DNA from: JAJDXW01 sp965202895
Lineage (GTDB): Bacteria; Pseudomonadota; Gammaproteobacteria; HK1
Length of the DNA stretch: 64,000 nucleotides
Assembly: GCA_965202895.1 (NCBI GenBank)
Contig: OZ241901.1
Coordinates: 1,178,001 to 1,242,000 of the forward strand
Direction of reading: 5' to 3'
Part shown: one piece after another, positions 52,966 to 61,201 of the stretch
Position numbering within the stretch: position 1 is the first letter of the stretch
Layout of the letters: the number at the start of each line of letters is the position of its first letter
Notes under the pieces: generated by a model
Database searches by the model: none
What the model saw: only the letters and a program-made list of their open reading frames with translations
Told to the model about the DNA's origin: nothing
Program-made: the position numbers and the translations under genes

Positions 52966-53745
52966 ATGGGCGCACCCGAGGACCCGGGTGGCCGACTGAT
53001 CGTCGCGCTCGACGTGGACGGGCGCGGTTCGGCCCTGCGGCTCGCGGATCGTCTCGGCGACCGCGTCTCGTTCTACAAGGTCGGCTGGCAGCTCTTCATC
53101 GGGGCGGGGTTCCCGCTGGTGCGCGAGCTGAAGGACCGGGGCAAGCGGATCTTCCTCGACCTCAAGATGGACGACATCGAGGCGACGGTGCGGGCCGCCG
53201 TCGCGAACATGAAGGAGAACGTGGACTTCCTCACCCTCCACGGGACGGCCGCGACCGTGCGGGCCGCGCGGCAAGGCCGGGCGGACCGGGCGCACCCCCG
53301 GTTCCTGATGGTGACCGCGCTCTCCAGCATCGACAGCCGGGATCTCCGTCACTCGTTCTCGAGCCCGGCCCTCGACGTCGACGACTACGCGGCCGCCAAG
53401 GCGGCCGACGCGCTCGACGCGGGGTGCGACGGCCTCATCGCCTCCGGGACCTCGATCCGACGGCTGCGCTCCGCGTTTCCCGGCCGGGACTTCGTGGTGG
53501 TGGCGCCCGGGATCCGGCCGGAAGGGGAGGGGACGGACGACCACAAGCGCTCCCTCACCCCGGCCGAGGCGGTCCGGGACGGGGCCGACTACCTGGTGGT
53601 GGGGCGGCCGATCCGCAACGCGCCGGACCCGGCGGCGAGCGCGGCCCGGATCGCCGACGGCATCGCCCGCGGGCTGGCCCTCCGGGCGGCGGTGGCCCGA
53701 GCCGGGCCGCGAGGCGCCGGCCGCGCCAGCCGCACCAGCCGGTAG
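52966..53745 (+). CDS. pyrF: Orotidine 5'-phosphate decarboxylase
   Basis: A 259-residue TIM-barrel enzyme that converts OMP to UMP in pyrimidine synthesis. The catalytic array D-x-K-x-x-D is in FLDLKMDDIEATV (Asp65, Lys67, Asp70). DVDGRGSALRLADRLGDRVS, TLHG and VVAPGIRPEG, DYLVVGRPI cover the phosphate-binding end. The last ~20 residues are an Ala/Arg/Gly tail beyond the usual end. The other pyrimidine gene in the window, carA, is 45 kb away. Confidence 0.92.
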   Translation: MGAPEDPGGRLIVALDVDGRGSALRLADRLGDRVSFYKVGWQLFIGAGFPLVRELKDRGKRIFLDLKMDDIEATVRAAVANMKENVDFLTLHGTAATVRAARQGRADRAHPRFLMVTALSSIDSRDLRHSFSSPALDVDDYAAAKAADALDAGCDGLIASGTSIRRLRSAFPGRDFVVVAPGIRPEGEGTDDHKRSLTPAEAVRDGADYLVVGRPIRNAPDPAASAARIADGIARGLALRAAVARAGPRGAGRASRTSR

Positions 53746-53804
53746 CCGGTAGCCGCTGGCCGGTAGCGGTATTCGGGGTCGAAGGGGAGCCTCGGGAGAC
53801 GGAA

Positions 53805-54938
53805 GTGCCGAACGAGCCGCTCATGTCCCTCGCCGAGATCCGGGACCGGCTCGATCTCGGCGATACCCAGATGCTCGAGTGGCTCGCGACCCGGGCCAGC
53901 CTCGTGCGCGAGGTAGCGCGCATCAAGGAGGCCAAAGGGGCGAGCCTCCAGGCCGCGGACCGCGAGGCGTCGATGTTCGCCCGCAAGCAGATCCAGTGCC
54001 GCGTGCTCGGGCTCGACTTCCACTACGTGGCGGAGCTGGTCTCGCTCATGATCTGGCACTCCAAGCAGATCGAGTGCGACGAGCTCGGGCGCGACACGTT
54101 CCTGGATACGAAGCCGGTTCCTCCCGAGCGGCTGCACGCCGCGCTCCTGGCCCTCACCGAGGCGGAGGCGCCGCGCTACGACGAGTACTGCCGCGGCGAG
54201 GACGCGGACGCGGTCTCCTCCCACATCGACCGGGAGCTCGAGTGGATCGGGTCGGCGGCCGGCGCGGCGCCGGACCGGGAGCTCGCGCTCGATCTCGGCT
54301 GTGCGACCGGACAGGTCTCGGAATTCCTGCAATCGCGATTCGAGCGGGTGCGGGGCTTCGACGTGTCGCCGGCCATGATCGGCCACGCGCGCGCGCGCTG
54401 CGACTGGAGCCGCGGGGTCGAGCTCGAGGTACGGGACCTCGACCCGGGGATTCCCGCCGAGGATGGAACCGTGTCGTTCGCGGTCGCGAACTTCGGCGCG
54501 GCGTCCGAGCTCTCCGCCGATCTCCCCCGCGAGCTGGCCCGGGTCCTGCGCCCCGGCGGCGCGGCGCTCCTCTCATGGTACAACCGCGGCGCCCTGGCGA
54601 ACGACTGGTTCTATCCTTGGCCGGCCACCGTCCATTCCCATCTCAATCCCCACAACGATACGCTGGAGGTCTGGTCGGGGGGGGCCGTCTACACCATCCG
54701 GGCGCGGGCCATGACGGTGGAAGAGGCGCGGGACGCCTGCGGGGCCGCCGGCCTCGAGTTCCGGCTCGCGGGCACGTACCCGACCCTCCAGCCGATCCTG
54801 CCCTCCTTCGTGGCGCGGAGCCCTCGGGCCCGCGCCCTCTACGAGACCTGCCGGCAGCTCGACGACCACCTCGCCGCCCCCGGCATCGACCGGGGCAGCT
54901 TCATCACCGCGGTCGTCTCCAGACCGGCCCGGGGTTGA
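53805..54938 (+). CDS. Chorismate-mutase-like domain fused to SAM methyltransferase
   Basis: A 377-residue two-domain protein. Residues ~5-95 follow the AroQ chorismate mutase helix pattern: EIRDRLDLGDTQMLEWLATR, ASLVREVARIKEAKG, DREASMFARKQ; Arg30, Lys41, Arg53 and Glu54 fall where the E. coli mutase uses Arg, Lys, Arg and Glu. From ~160 a class I methyltransferase begins (LALDLGCATGQVSEFL, GFDVSPAMIGHARARC, ELARVLRPGGAALLSWYN). The start is GTG 53805 with a GGGAG site; ATG 53823 is possible. It may methylate a chorismate- or isochorismate-derived product, or use the CM fold only for binding. Confidence 0.8.
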   Translation: MPNEPLMSLAEIRDRLDLGDTQMLEWLATRASLVREVARIKEAKGASLQAADREASMFARKQIQCRVLGLDFHYVAELVSLMIWHSKQIECDELGRDTFLDTKPVPPERLHAALLALTEAEAPRYDEYCRGEDADAVSSHIDRELEWIGSAAGAAPDRELALDLGCATGQVSEFLQSRFERVRGFDVSPAMIGHARARCDWSRGVELEVRDLDPGIPAEDGTVSFAVANFGAASELSADLPRELARVLRPGGAALLSWYNRGALANDWFYPWPATVHSHLNPHNDTLEVWSGGAVYTIRARAMTVEEARDACGAAGLEFRLAGTYPTLQPILPSFVARSPRARALYETCRQLDDHLAAPGIDRGSFITAVVSRPARG

Positions 54939-54992
54939 CCCCACGATCCCGCCCCCTGGTTCCGTCCCCAGGTCGTCTCGAGGCCGAGCCTC

Positions 54993-55310
54993 GGGCGCTG
55001 TTCGTAACCTCTTGATATAGAGGGTGGAGATCGGTGGCGAGATATTTTTCACCCCCACGGAGACGGCGTTCTTCCGTGGTTTGGGGTCGGTTCGAGAGGG
55101 TTGCTGGCGGATTTCACCCCACGGAGCCCCTTGCGAGGGCACGGCGTCCTGGGAACGCTCGTGTCCCGCCCGCAAATGGGAGGGCGAGGCCGCCGCCGAT
55201 CAATGCGGGCGGGACACCCGCGTCTGGAAGACGCGCCGTTCCCAGGATGCCGTTCCCAAGAGCGTTCGCGAAAGGTGTGCCCGGCGAAAACCCCACAGCG
55301 CACATGCCTC
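54993..55310 (-). repeat. R4 composite element, copy 2 (inverted)
   Basis: The inverted counterpart of 46227-46528, similar along its full length: GGGCGCTGTTCGTA at the left, GAGATATTTTTCACCCCCAC, the GGTTGCTGGCGGATTTCACC block, the long GC palindrome at about 55140-55250, and GCGCACATGCCTC at the right. The two copies bracket 8.5 kb of metabolic genes. In 54939-55690 no gene is present. Confidence 0.8.
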
Positions 55311-55470
55311 CGCGGCCGGCCCGGGGTTGACCCTGGCTGCGCCCGGCCTGACCCCGGATCGGCCGAAGGCCGACCCCGAAACATGACCCACGCACGTCGA
55401 GGCCATGGCAGGCCGATCCATGATGTCTCCTGATTGCGTACGAAGCTCGGATGAGTGGTCTCCTTCAGGC

Positions 55471-55560
55471 CGTCATTCCCGCGGAAGCGGGAATCCAGGG
55501 ACTTCGATTGAAATGGATTCCCGCTTTCTCTCCGCTTTCGCGAGGATGACGGGAATGACG
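55471..55560. repeat. REP-like 90-bp element with inverted ends
   Basis: It begins CGTCATTCCCGCGGAAGCGG and ends CGAGGATGACGGGAATGACG. The terminal 11 bases are perfect inverted repeats, and each end holds its own small ATTCCCGC..GCGGGAAT hairpin. This is the widely dispersed proteobacterial GTCATTCCCGC-type repeat. Only one copy is in the window. Confidence 0.8.
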
Positions 55561-55690
55561 GGCTTTCGTAGGGCCTGTCCCGGGGTTTCTGCCGACCGAG
55601 GCCCGCAACCGGGCCTCGAGTCTCTGCGCGTAATCAGGTGACGTCTTGTGATAGCCTCGCCGCGCTCGGGTGCAGGCGGGAGATCGTCAC

Positions 55691-56599
55691 GTGAAGGTCG
55701 GGTTCATCGGCGTAGGCAACATGGGCGGCCCGATGTGCCGCAACCTCATCAGGAACAGCGGGCACGAGATCCTCGTCCACGACCGCGACGAGGCGGCCGT
55801 CCGGCGCTGCCGGGAGGCCGGGGGCACGGGCGTGGGCTCCATCGCCGAGGCGGCCGGCGAGTCCGACGTGGTGTTCACCTCCCTCCCGATGCCGAGGGAC
55901 GTGGAGGCGGTGGCGCTCGGCGAAGGGGGGATCGGGGAGAGCGCCCGCCAGGGCACGGTCCACATCGACCTCAGCACCAATTCGCCGACCATGGTGCGGA
56001 GCATCGCGGCCCGGCTGGAGCCGAAAGGCGTCAAGATGCTCGACGCACCGGTGAGCGGCGGCACGATCGGGGCGGAGAAGGCGACCATCGCGATCATGGT
56101 GGGGGGCGACCGGGCGGTCTTCGACGAGCACCGACCCCTCTTCGAATCGTTCGGCAAGAACGTCATCCACGCGGGCGCGCTCGGCGCGGGGAGCGTCGCG
56201 AAGATCGTCAACAACATGATGGCGTTCTGCAGCATGGCGAGCGGCGCGGAAGGGCTCATGCTGGGGGCGGCGGCGGGCATGGACCCCGACGTGCTGAACC
56301 AGGTGATCCGCAACTCGAGCGGCGACAGCTTCGGGTACCGGGCCGTGGCCCGCAAGGCGCTCCGGGGCGACTGGAACGCGGACTTCGCCCTCGATCTCGC
56401 CTACAAGGATCTGCACCTCGCCCTGGAGCTCGCGGACGAGATCGGCATCCCCCTGCCCCTCGCGGTCCAGACCCACAACCTCATGCGGATGGCCCGCGGC
56501 TCGGGCTACGGCGGGGACGACACGACGGCGATGATGCGGGTCTACGAGGACACCCTGAAGCGGGAAGTGCGCGGCAAGCCCGGCGACGGCGAGGGATAG
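55691..56599 (+). CDS. 3-hydroxyisobutyrate dehydrogenase-family NAD(P)-dependent oxidoreductase
   Basis: A 302-residue beta-hydroxyacid dehydrogenase. The Rossmann motif GFIGVGNMGGPM starts at once, then the substrate motif DAPVSGGTIGAEKATI, the catalytic Lys in GSVAKIVNNMM and the C-terminal KDLHLALELADEIGIPLPL. I chose GTG 55691, just before the Rossmann strand; a GTG at 55670 would add seven residues. It reduces or oxidises a 3-hydroxyacid; 3-hydroxypropionate-type substrates would fit the DddP neighbour but this is inference. Confidence 0.92.
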   Translation: MKVGFIGVGNMGGPMCRNLIRNSGHEILVHDRDEAAVRRCREAGGTGVGSIAEAAGESDVVFTSLPMPRDVEAVALGEGGIGESARQGTVHIDLSTNSPTMVRSIAARLEPKGVKMLDAPVSGGTIGAEKATIAIMVGGDRAVFDEHRPLFESFGKNVIHAGALGAGSVAKIVNNMMAFCSMASGAEGLMLGAAAGMDPDVLNQVIRNSSGDSFGYRAVARKALRGDWNADFALDLAYKDLHLALELADEIGIPLPLAVQTHNLMRMARGSGYGGDDTTAMMRVYEDTLKREVRGKPGDGEG

Positions 56600-56746
56600 G
56601 CGTCTCCCGGCAGGGTTCGGACGCGCCCGGTTCCCGATGCCGCGCAACGACGTCCCACACTCATCGACGAGCCCGAGCGGCGGGGCGAGGCGGCGAGACC
56701 GCGAAGCGGCGGACCGTTTCCGGCCCCCTCCCGAGGTAGCCGTGCG

Positions 56747-58099
56747 ATGACTGCCCGCCGCTCCGTTCCGAAGCCGAAGATCCATCCCGGCCGGCGGCCG
56801 TGTGGCGGCGGGCGCCCGACCCCGGGCGAACCGGGGCGGCGGCCGGACGGCACCCCGGACGACCCCGACCGCGTCGAGATCGGCCCCACCCTGCTCGCCT
56901 TCCGGGAGTGGGGGTCGGCCGGGGTTCGGGCGCCGGACTTGGCCGCGCTCCGGGAGTACCGGCTGGAGCGGCTGCGGGGGGAGCTCCGCCGCAACGACTG
57001 CGCGGGGCTCCTCGTCTTCGACCCCCTCAACATCCGCTATGCGACCGATACGACCAACATGCAGGTCTGGATCGCCCACAACCCCACCCGGGCCTGCTTC
57101 GTCGCGACCGACGGCCCCGTCGTCCTGTTCGAGTACCGCCAGGCGATGCACCTCGCCGGCCACCTGCCCCTCGTCGACGAGGTCCGGCCCGCGACGGCCT
57201 TCTTCTACTTCCTGACCGGCGAGCGCACGGAGGAGCTGGCCGGGCGCTTCGCGGCCGAGATCGACGATCTGCTGCGGGCGCACGGCGGCGGCAACCGGCG
57301 CCTCGCCGTCGACAAGATGGAGATCGCCGGGGTGCGGGCCTTCGACCGCCTCGGGATCGACATCCGGGACGGGCAGCGGGTCACCGAGCACGCCCGCAAG
57401 ATCAAGAACGCGAACGAAGTCGACGCCATGCGCTGCGCCATGGCCGCCTGCGAGGCGAGCATGGAGGAGATGCGGCGCGCGATGCGGCCGGGGATGACGG
57501 AGAACGATCTCTGGGCGATCCTCCATGCCGAGAACGTCAAGCGGGGCGGGGAGTGGATCGAGACCCGGCTGCTCACCTCCGGACCGCGCACCAACCCGTG
57601 GTTCCAGGAGTGCGGGCCGCGGGTCATCGAGGAAGGCGATCTGGTCGCCTTCGACACCGACCTCATCGGGCCGTACGGGTACTGCACGGACATCTCGCGC
57701 ACCTGGATCTGCGGCGAGGGGCGCCCGTCGAACGAGCAGCGCGAGCTCTACGAGGTCGCCCGCGAGCACATCGCCGCCAACCTGGCGCTGCTGCGCCCGG
57801 GCCTCGGGTTCGCGGAGCTGACCGAGAAGAGCCACCGGCTGCCGGAACGCTACCGCGCCGGGCGCTATTCGTGCATCGCCCACGGCACCGGGCTCTGCGA
57901 CGAGTATCCGAGCATCAAGTACCCCGAGGACTACGCGAGCTCCGGCTCGGACGGGGTCTTCGAGCCGGGCATGATGGTCAGCGTCGAGGCCTACGTCGGG
58001 GCGGAAGGAGGTTCGTGTGGGGTGAAGCTCGAAGAGCAGGCCCTCGTGACCGAAGCCGGGCACGTGCTGATTTCCTCCTGCCCCCTGGAGGACTGGTAG
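56747..58099 (+). CDS. dddP: M24-family DMSP lyase, DddP-like
   Basis: A 450-residue protein matching DddP along its length: DGTPDDPDRVEIGPTLLAF near the N-terminus, FDPLNIRYATDTTNMQVW, HAENVKRGGEWIETRLL, SGPRTNPWFQECGPR. DddP cleaves dimethylsulfoniopropionate to DMS and acrylate. The metal ligands are in place: FDTDLIGPYGYCTD (three Asp), AHGTGLCDE (His), SVEAY (Glu) and VKLEEQ (Glu). The Asp six residues after the His (HGTGLCD), the catalytic base in DddP, is also present. True peptidase relatives lack the N-terminal match. Neighbouring hydroxyacid dehydrogenase fits acrylate/3-hydroxypropionate use. Confidence 0.82.
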   Translation: MTARRSVPKPKIHPGRRPCGGGRPTPGEPGRRPDGTPDDPDRVEIGPTLLAFREWGSAGVRAPDLAALREYRLERLRGELRRNDCAGLLVFDPLNIRYATDTTNMQVWIAHNPTRACFVATDGPVVLFEYRQAMHLAGHLPLVDEVRPATAFFYFLTGERTEELAGRFAAEIDDLLRAHGGGNRRLAVDKMEIAGVRAFDRLGIDIRDGQRVTEHARKIKNANEVDAMRCAMAACEASMEEMRRAMRPGMTENDLWAILHAENVKRGGEWIETRLLTSGPRTNPWFQECGPRVIEEGDLVAFDTDLIGPYGYCTDISRTWICGEGRPSNEQRELYEVAREHIAANLALLRPGLGFAELTEKSHRLPERYRAGRYSCIAHGTGLCDEYPSIKYPEDYASSGSDGVFEPGMMVSVEAYVGAEGGSCGVKLEEQALVTEAGHVLISSCPLEDW

Positions 58100-58312
58100 G
58101 CCGGCCGGGGCGAGCCCTCCGCCGGCGAGCGCGCGCCCGCGGCCGGCGAGTCGGCCGGCCCGGCCGGAGGATGCCCGCGTCCGATCGCCTCGGACCTGGA
58201 CGTCCGGGGGCGCCCGAAGACACTTCGGGGCGTCCGCGGATTCCCGGGGGCGTTCGGAGACATCCGGCGACGTCCGGGCGGGTCGCGTTTCGGAGGACAC
58301 TCGGAGGACACC

Positions 58313-59491
58313 ATGACCGCCAATCCCGTGATCGAGAAGCTCGGCCGACGGCTCCGTCTCGGGGTGCTCGGGGGCGGCCCCGGCAGCGTCATCGGCGAGG
58401 TCCACCGCACCGCCGCGCGCCTCGACGACCGCTACGAGGTGGTCGCGGGGGTGCTGTCCTCGAGCCCGGAGCGGTCGCGCGCCGCGGGGCGGGCGCTCGG
58501 CTGGGCGCCGGAGCGCGCCTACGGCGACGTCGACGCGATGCTCGCGGCCGAGACCGCGCGCTCGGACGGGGTGGACGTGGTCGCGATCATGACCCCCAAC
58601 GAGAGCCACCATCCGCTCGCCTGCCGCTGGCTCGACGCCGGGCGGGACGTGATCTGCGACAAGCCGCTCACGACCCGGCTCGACGACGCCCGCGACCTCG
58701 TCGCCCGGGTGCGGGCGAGCGGCCTCGTCTTCTGCACCACCTACAACTACTCGGCCTATCCCATGGTGCGGCAGGCGCGGGCGATGGTCGCGGACGGGGA
58801 CGTCGGGGCGCTGCGGCTCGCCCAGGTGGAGTACGTCCAGCCGCAGCTTGCCGCGCGCCCCGACCTCGAGAACCCCGATTACTGGCGCTTCGACCCCGCC
58901 CGTTCGGGTCCCTCCGCGATCCTGGGGGACATCGGAACCCACGCCTGGCACCTGCTGCACGCGGTCACCGGGATGGAGCCGCGGGCGGTCTGCGCCGACA
59001 CAGGCCCGGTGGTGCCGGGACGCAGGTTCGACGATACCGCGGGGGTGCTGCTCCGGTACGCGAACGGGGCGCGGGGGATCCTGTGGGTGACCCAGGCCGC
59101 GGCGGGCGCCGAGCACGGCCTCAAGTTCCGGGTCCACGGCGCGGAGGGCGGCCTCGAGTGGGTCCAGGACGATCCGACCTGGCTCACCCACATGCGGCTC
59201 GGCCAGCCGCCCCGGAAGCTGAGCCGCGGGGGGCCGGGGCTCAAGCCCGCCGCGGAGCGGGCGGCCCGCATCGCCATCGGCCACCCCGAGGGCTTCCACG
59301 AGGCGTTCGCCAACCTCTACTCCGACGTCGCCGAGGCGGTCGCGGCGCGCCTGACCGGCACGCGGGCCGACCCCCTCGCCCTCGACTTCCCGACCGTCGA
59401 GGACGGAGCGCGGGGCATGGCGTTCACCGCCGCCGCCAAGGCTTCGTCCGAGGCGGGCGGAGCCTGGACCGACTGCACCTTCTCTCCCTGA
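58313..59491 (+). CDS. Gfo/Idh/MocA-family oxidoreductase
   Basis: A 392-residue NAD(P)-dependent sugar/polyol dehydrogenase type. RLGVLGGGPGSVIGEVHRTA is the Rossmann start, the E-K-P motif reads DVICDKPLTTRLDDA, and the substrate-side helix is GDIGTHAWHLLHAVTG. LENPDYWRFDPARSG is the usual C-domain loop. A GGAGGACACC site precedes the ATG. It may serve the sugar-type ABC operon, but the distance makes this a guess. Confidence 0.92.
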   Translation: MTANPVIEKLGRRLRLGVLGGGPGSVIGEVHRTAARLDDRYEVVAGVLSSSPERSRAAGRALGWAPERAYGDVDAMLAAETARSDGVDVVAIMTPNESHHPLACRWLDAGRDVICDKPLTTRLDDARDLVARVRASGLVFCTTYNYSAYPMVRQARAMVADGDVGALRLAQVEYVQPQLAARPDLENPDYWRFDPARSGPSAILGDIGTHAWHLLHAVTGMEPRAVCADTGPVVPGRRFDDTAGVLLRYANGARGILWVTQAAAGAEHGLKFRVHGAEGGLEWVQDDPTWLTHMRLGQPPRKLSRGGPGLKPAAERAARIAIGHPEGFHEAFANLYSDVAEAVAARLTGTRADPLALDFPTVEDGARGMAFTAAAKASSEAGGAWTDCTFSP

Positions 59492-60005
59492 CCCACTCCC
59501 CGTCGCCCGCCCCGGAAACCGGAAGCCGGAAAGACGAGATTCCCGGCATCGGGTACGGCTTCGCATGGCACTCCCCGGAGACATGAAATGGCGCGCGAGC
59601 CGTGGGGCCAGGGCCGCTTCGGGGGGTGTCGGAAATTCCGCACCGTCAGGCAACCCGGGCTGCGGCCACGATGCGGGACGGGACGACCCTGCGGCCGTGC
59701 GCCGAACACTCCAGCGGTCGGAGGGGCGATTCGTCCAGGGAACGGTCGGGTCGATCCGGGTGGTTCGGTCCCGTGCCCGGCCCGTTCGAGGTAGTTGGCC
59801 GGATGCGCTTGGTCCCGTTTCCTGCGGCTCCTGCACCGACCGGACCGGAGTCGGACGGTGCGCCGCCGTCGAGTCCGAGGTCACGCGCGCACCCTTCCGA
59901 TGCGCTGCCGGAAATCCGCTTCGTCCGTACACGCGAGCGCCGCCGCCATAAAGCCTCTCGTCGAGCCCTTTGCGTACCAGGTCTACGTGCGCCGGTTGTC
60001 CTCGA
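59492..60005. other. Gene-free stretch
   Basis: GC-rich up to about 59995, then AT-rich where the small membrane genes begin. Open frames here have unnatural composition (serine/arginine/proline) and no ribosome-binding sites. I recognise no repeat copy or terminator. Confidence 0.45.
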
Positions 60006-60284
60006 TTAACTTGGGGCGATAATCCTGGAAATAACCACCAGAATATCTACTATTATTTTCGATAGAATCGCGAGAAGGATTGCGACGATTAAATAACCTG
60101 TGATGCGCTGTTTCCGATCCGTTTCTCTTCCGTTTTCGTTATTCCGATCCTTCTCACTACCGTTACCGATTTTGAAGACTCGACTATATCCGGCAAAAAG
60201 CCCCGTAAAGGTAATTACAATGACTACCATCGAGTACAGCAGCAGGATCGTTTGCCCCGCTGGCTGTGCCACGACATTTTCCAA
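60006..60284 (-). CDS. Small two-TM membrane protein
   Basis: A 92-residue protein with two membrane helices (ILLLYSMVVIVITFTGLFAG and ITGYLIVAILLAILSKIIVD) separated by a polar loop rich in Asn/Glu/Arg. The start is TTG 60284 with GAGAAGG six bases before. AT-rich relative to everything around. It is the last of a run of very short membrane-protein genes on the minus strand. No family recognised. Confidence 0.55.
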   Translation of the reverse strand: MENVVAQPAGQTILLLYSMVVIVITFTGLFAGYSRVFKIGNGSEKDRNNENGRETDRKQRITGYLIVAILLAILSKIIVDILVVISRIIAPS

Positions 60285-60298
60285 GACCTTCTCGTCGA

Positions 60299-60472
60299 CT
60301 ATCCGCCCAGTAGTACCAGCGTATACGAAAGCATGAACCCCGCAATGCTGGCGCCGATAAGTGTTCTCGGAAAATGCTCTCTCGTTCTGGAAGTTCCAGG
60401 GAATCTAAACAGAAGATAGAAGCCAATAATGGCCCAGTGTTCCCATCGATACCCATGCCAATAGTCGCACAT
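60299..60472 (-). CDS. Possible 57-residue membrane peptide
   Basis: An ATG-started frame, MCDYWHGYRWEHWAIIGFYL..., with two hydrophobic segments (WAIIGFYLLFRF and IGASIAGFMLSYTLVLLGG), ends 14 bp before the next gene. It lacks a clear ribosome-binding site. An overlapping frame (60405 to about 60569) reads LMEYAAIFLHMTDVRLLAWV and is also hydrophobic, so the two may be halves of one frameshifted gene. Confidence 0.4.
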   Translation of the reverse strand: MCDYWHGYRWEHWAIIGFYLLFRFPGTSRTREHFPRTLIGASIAGFMLSYTLVLLGG

Positions 60473-60599
60473 CGGTCATGTGCAAGAAGATAGCTGCGTA
60501 TTCCATCAGCACGGTTTCTACACCAGCCATGAGCCTCTGTCCGATTCCTTCTTGCTCCTGCTGCTCCAACCTGGATTTCGATTCAGCAATCTCGACAAT

Positions 60600-60815
60600 T
60601 TACTTCAACTCTGTATATGCCATTATCAGTCCTCCAATAAATCCGCAGGCGGTAGTGATAGTCGCCAGGTGATCTCCGAGATCGAAGAACACGGCTATGG
60701 CAACTCCGATGAAAGCGGCGACGATGAAACCCATCAAGCTCATCACAATAACTTGGACGATGTTGGGCGGCGCGTTGTTCGCAATCCTCCCGGTGAATGT
60801 TTGTGTCTTCGGCAT
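60600..60815 (-). CDS. Small two-TM membrane protein with strong ribosome-binding site
   Basis: A 71-residue protein, MPKTQTFTGRIANNAPPNIV..., with helices VMSLMGFIVAAFIGVAIAVF and LATITTACGFIGGLIMAY. GAGGAGCAGGAA stands directly before the ATG, so translation is likely. It is the first gene of the AT-rich cluster. The pattern is holin-like in size but has no family I recognise. Confidence 0.65.
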   Translation of the reverse strand: MPKTQTFTGRIANNAPPNIVQVIVMSLMGFIVAAFIGVAIAVFFDLGDHLATITTACGFIGGLIMAYTELK

Positions 60816-60869
60816 TTCCTGCTCCTCGGTTCATTTGTCCGTGCATTCTTACAGTCCGGTTCAATTCAG

Positions 60870-61142
60870 TTACCGAGCCGCCTGGGACTGCTCTGGAGGT
60901 TGTGACGGCGCCATGTCGACCCTTGGGTTCCGAGGGTTCGAGAGCTGACCCGGCATCACACCGACAACGATCCCTGCCACTTGGTTCGCTTCGGCGACGC
61001 GCGGTGCCAGATCCTCCACCGAGTTCTGCGACCGCGTCCAAAACGTCGATTTCGCCACTCCCTCGATCCTCACTTCGCCCCCCGAGGGCCCTGGTCGAAC
61101 CGGAGCACCGCGCTGTCCCTTCCATCGCGCAGCATCGCCCAA
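60870..61142 (-). CDS. Possible short protein upstream of membrane cluster
   Basis: A 90-codon frame; the second half (FWTRSQNSVEDLAPRVAEAN, QVAGIVVGVMPGQLSNPRNP) looks protein-like, the first is glycine/arginine filler. No ribosome-binding site or start stands out. It may be the tail of a lost gene. The rest of 60816-61201 holds only the terminator of the autotransporter. Confidence 0.25.
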   Translation of the reverse strand: MGDAARWKGQRGAPVRPGPSGGEVRIEGVAKSTFWTRSQNSVEDLAPRVAEANQVAGIVVGVMPGQLSNPRNPRVDMAPSQPPEQSQAAR

Positions 61143-61145
61143 GAA

Positions 61146-61174
61146 GGCGCGCGGGCCTTATCGGCCCGCGCGCC
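61146..61174 (-). terminator. Terminator of autotransporter gene
   Basis: GGCGCGCGGGCC (61146-61157) and GGCCCGCGCGCC (61163-61174) form a perfect 12-bp stem with a 5-base loop, 28 bp after the stop codon. On the transcript the stem is followed by UUCUU, a short U-rich run. Confidence 0.75.
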
Positions 61175-61201
61175 GCCCGAAGACTGCTTCGCAAACCGTG
61201 C

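Noticed and set aside
55634..59932. A 1432-codon minus-strand open frame opposite the dehydrogenase, DddP and Gfo/Idh genes
   Set aside because: It is antisense to three well-supported plus-strand genes with ribosome-binding sites and complete motifs.
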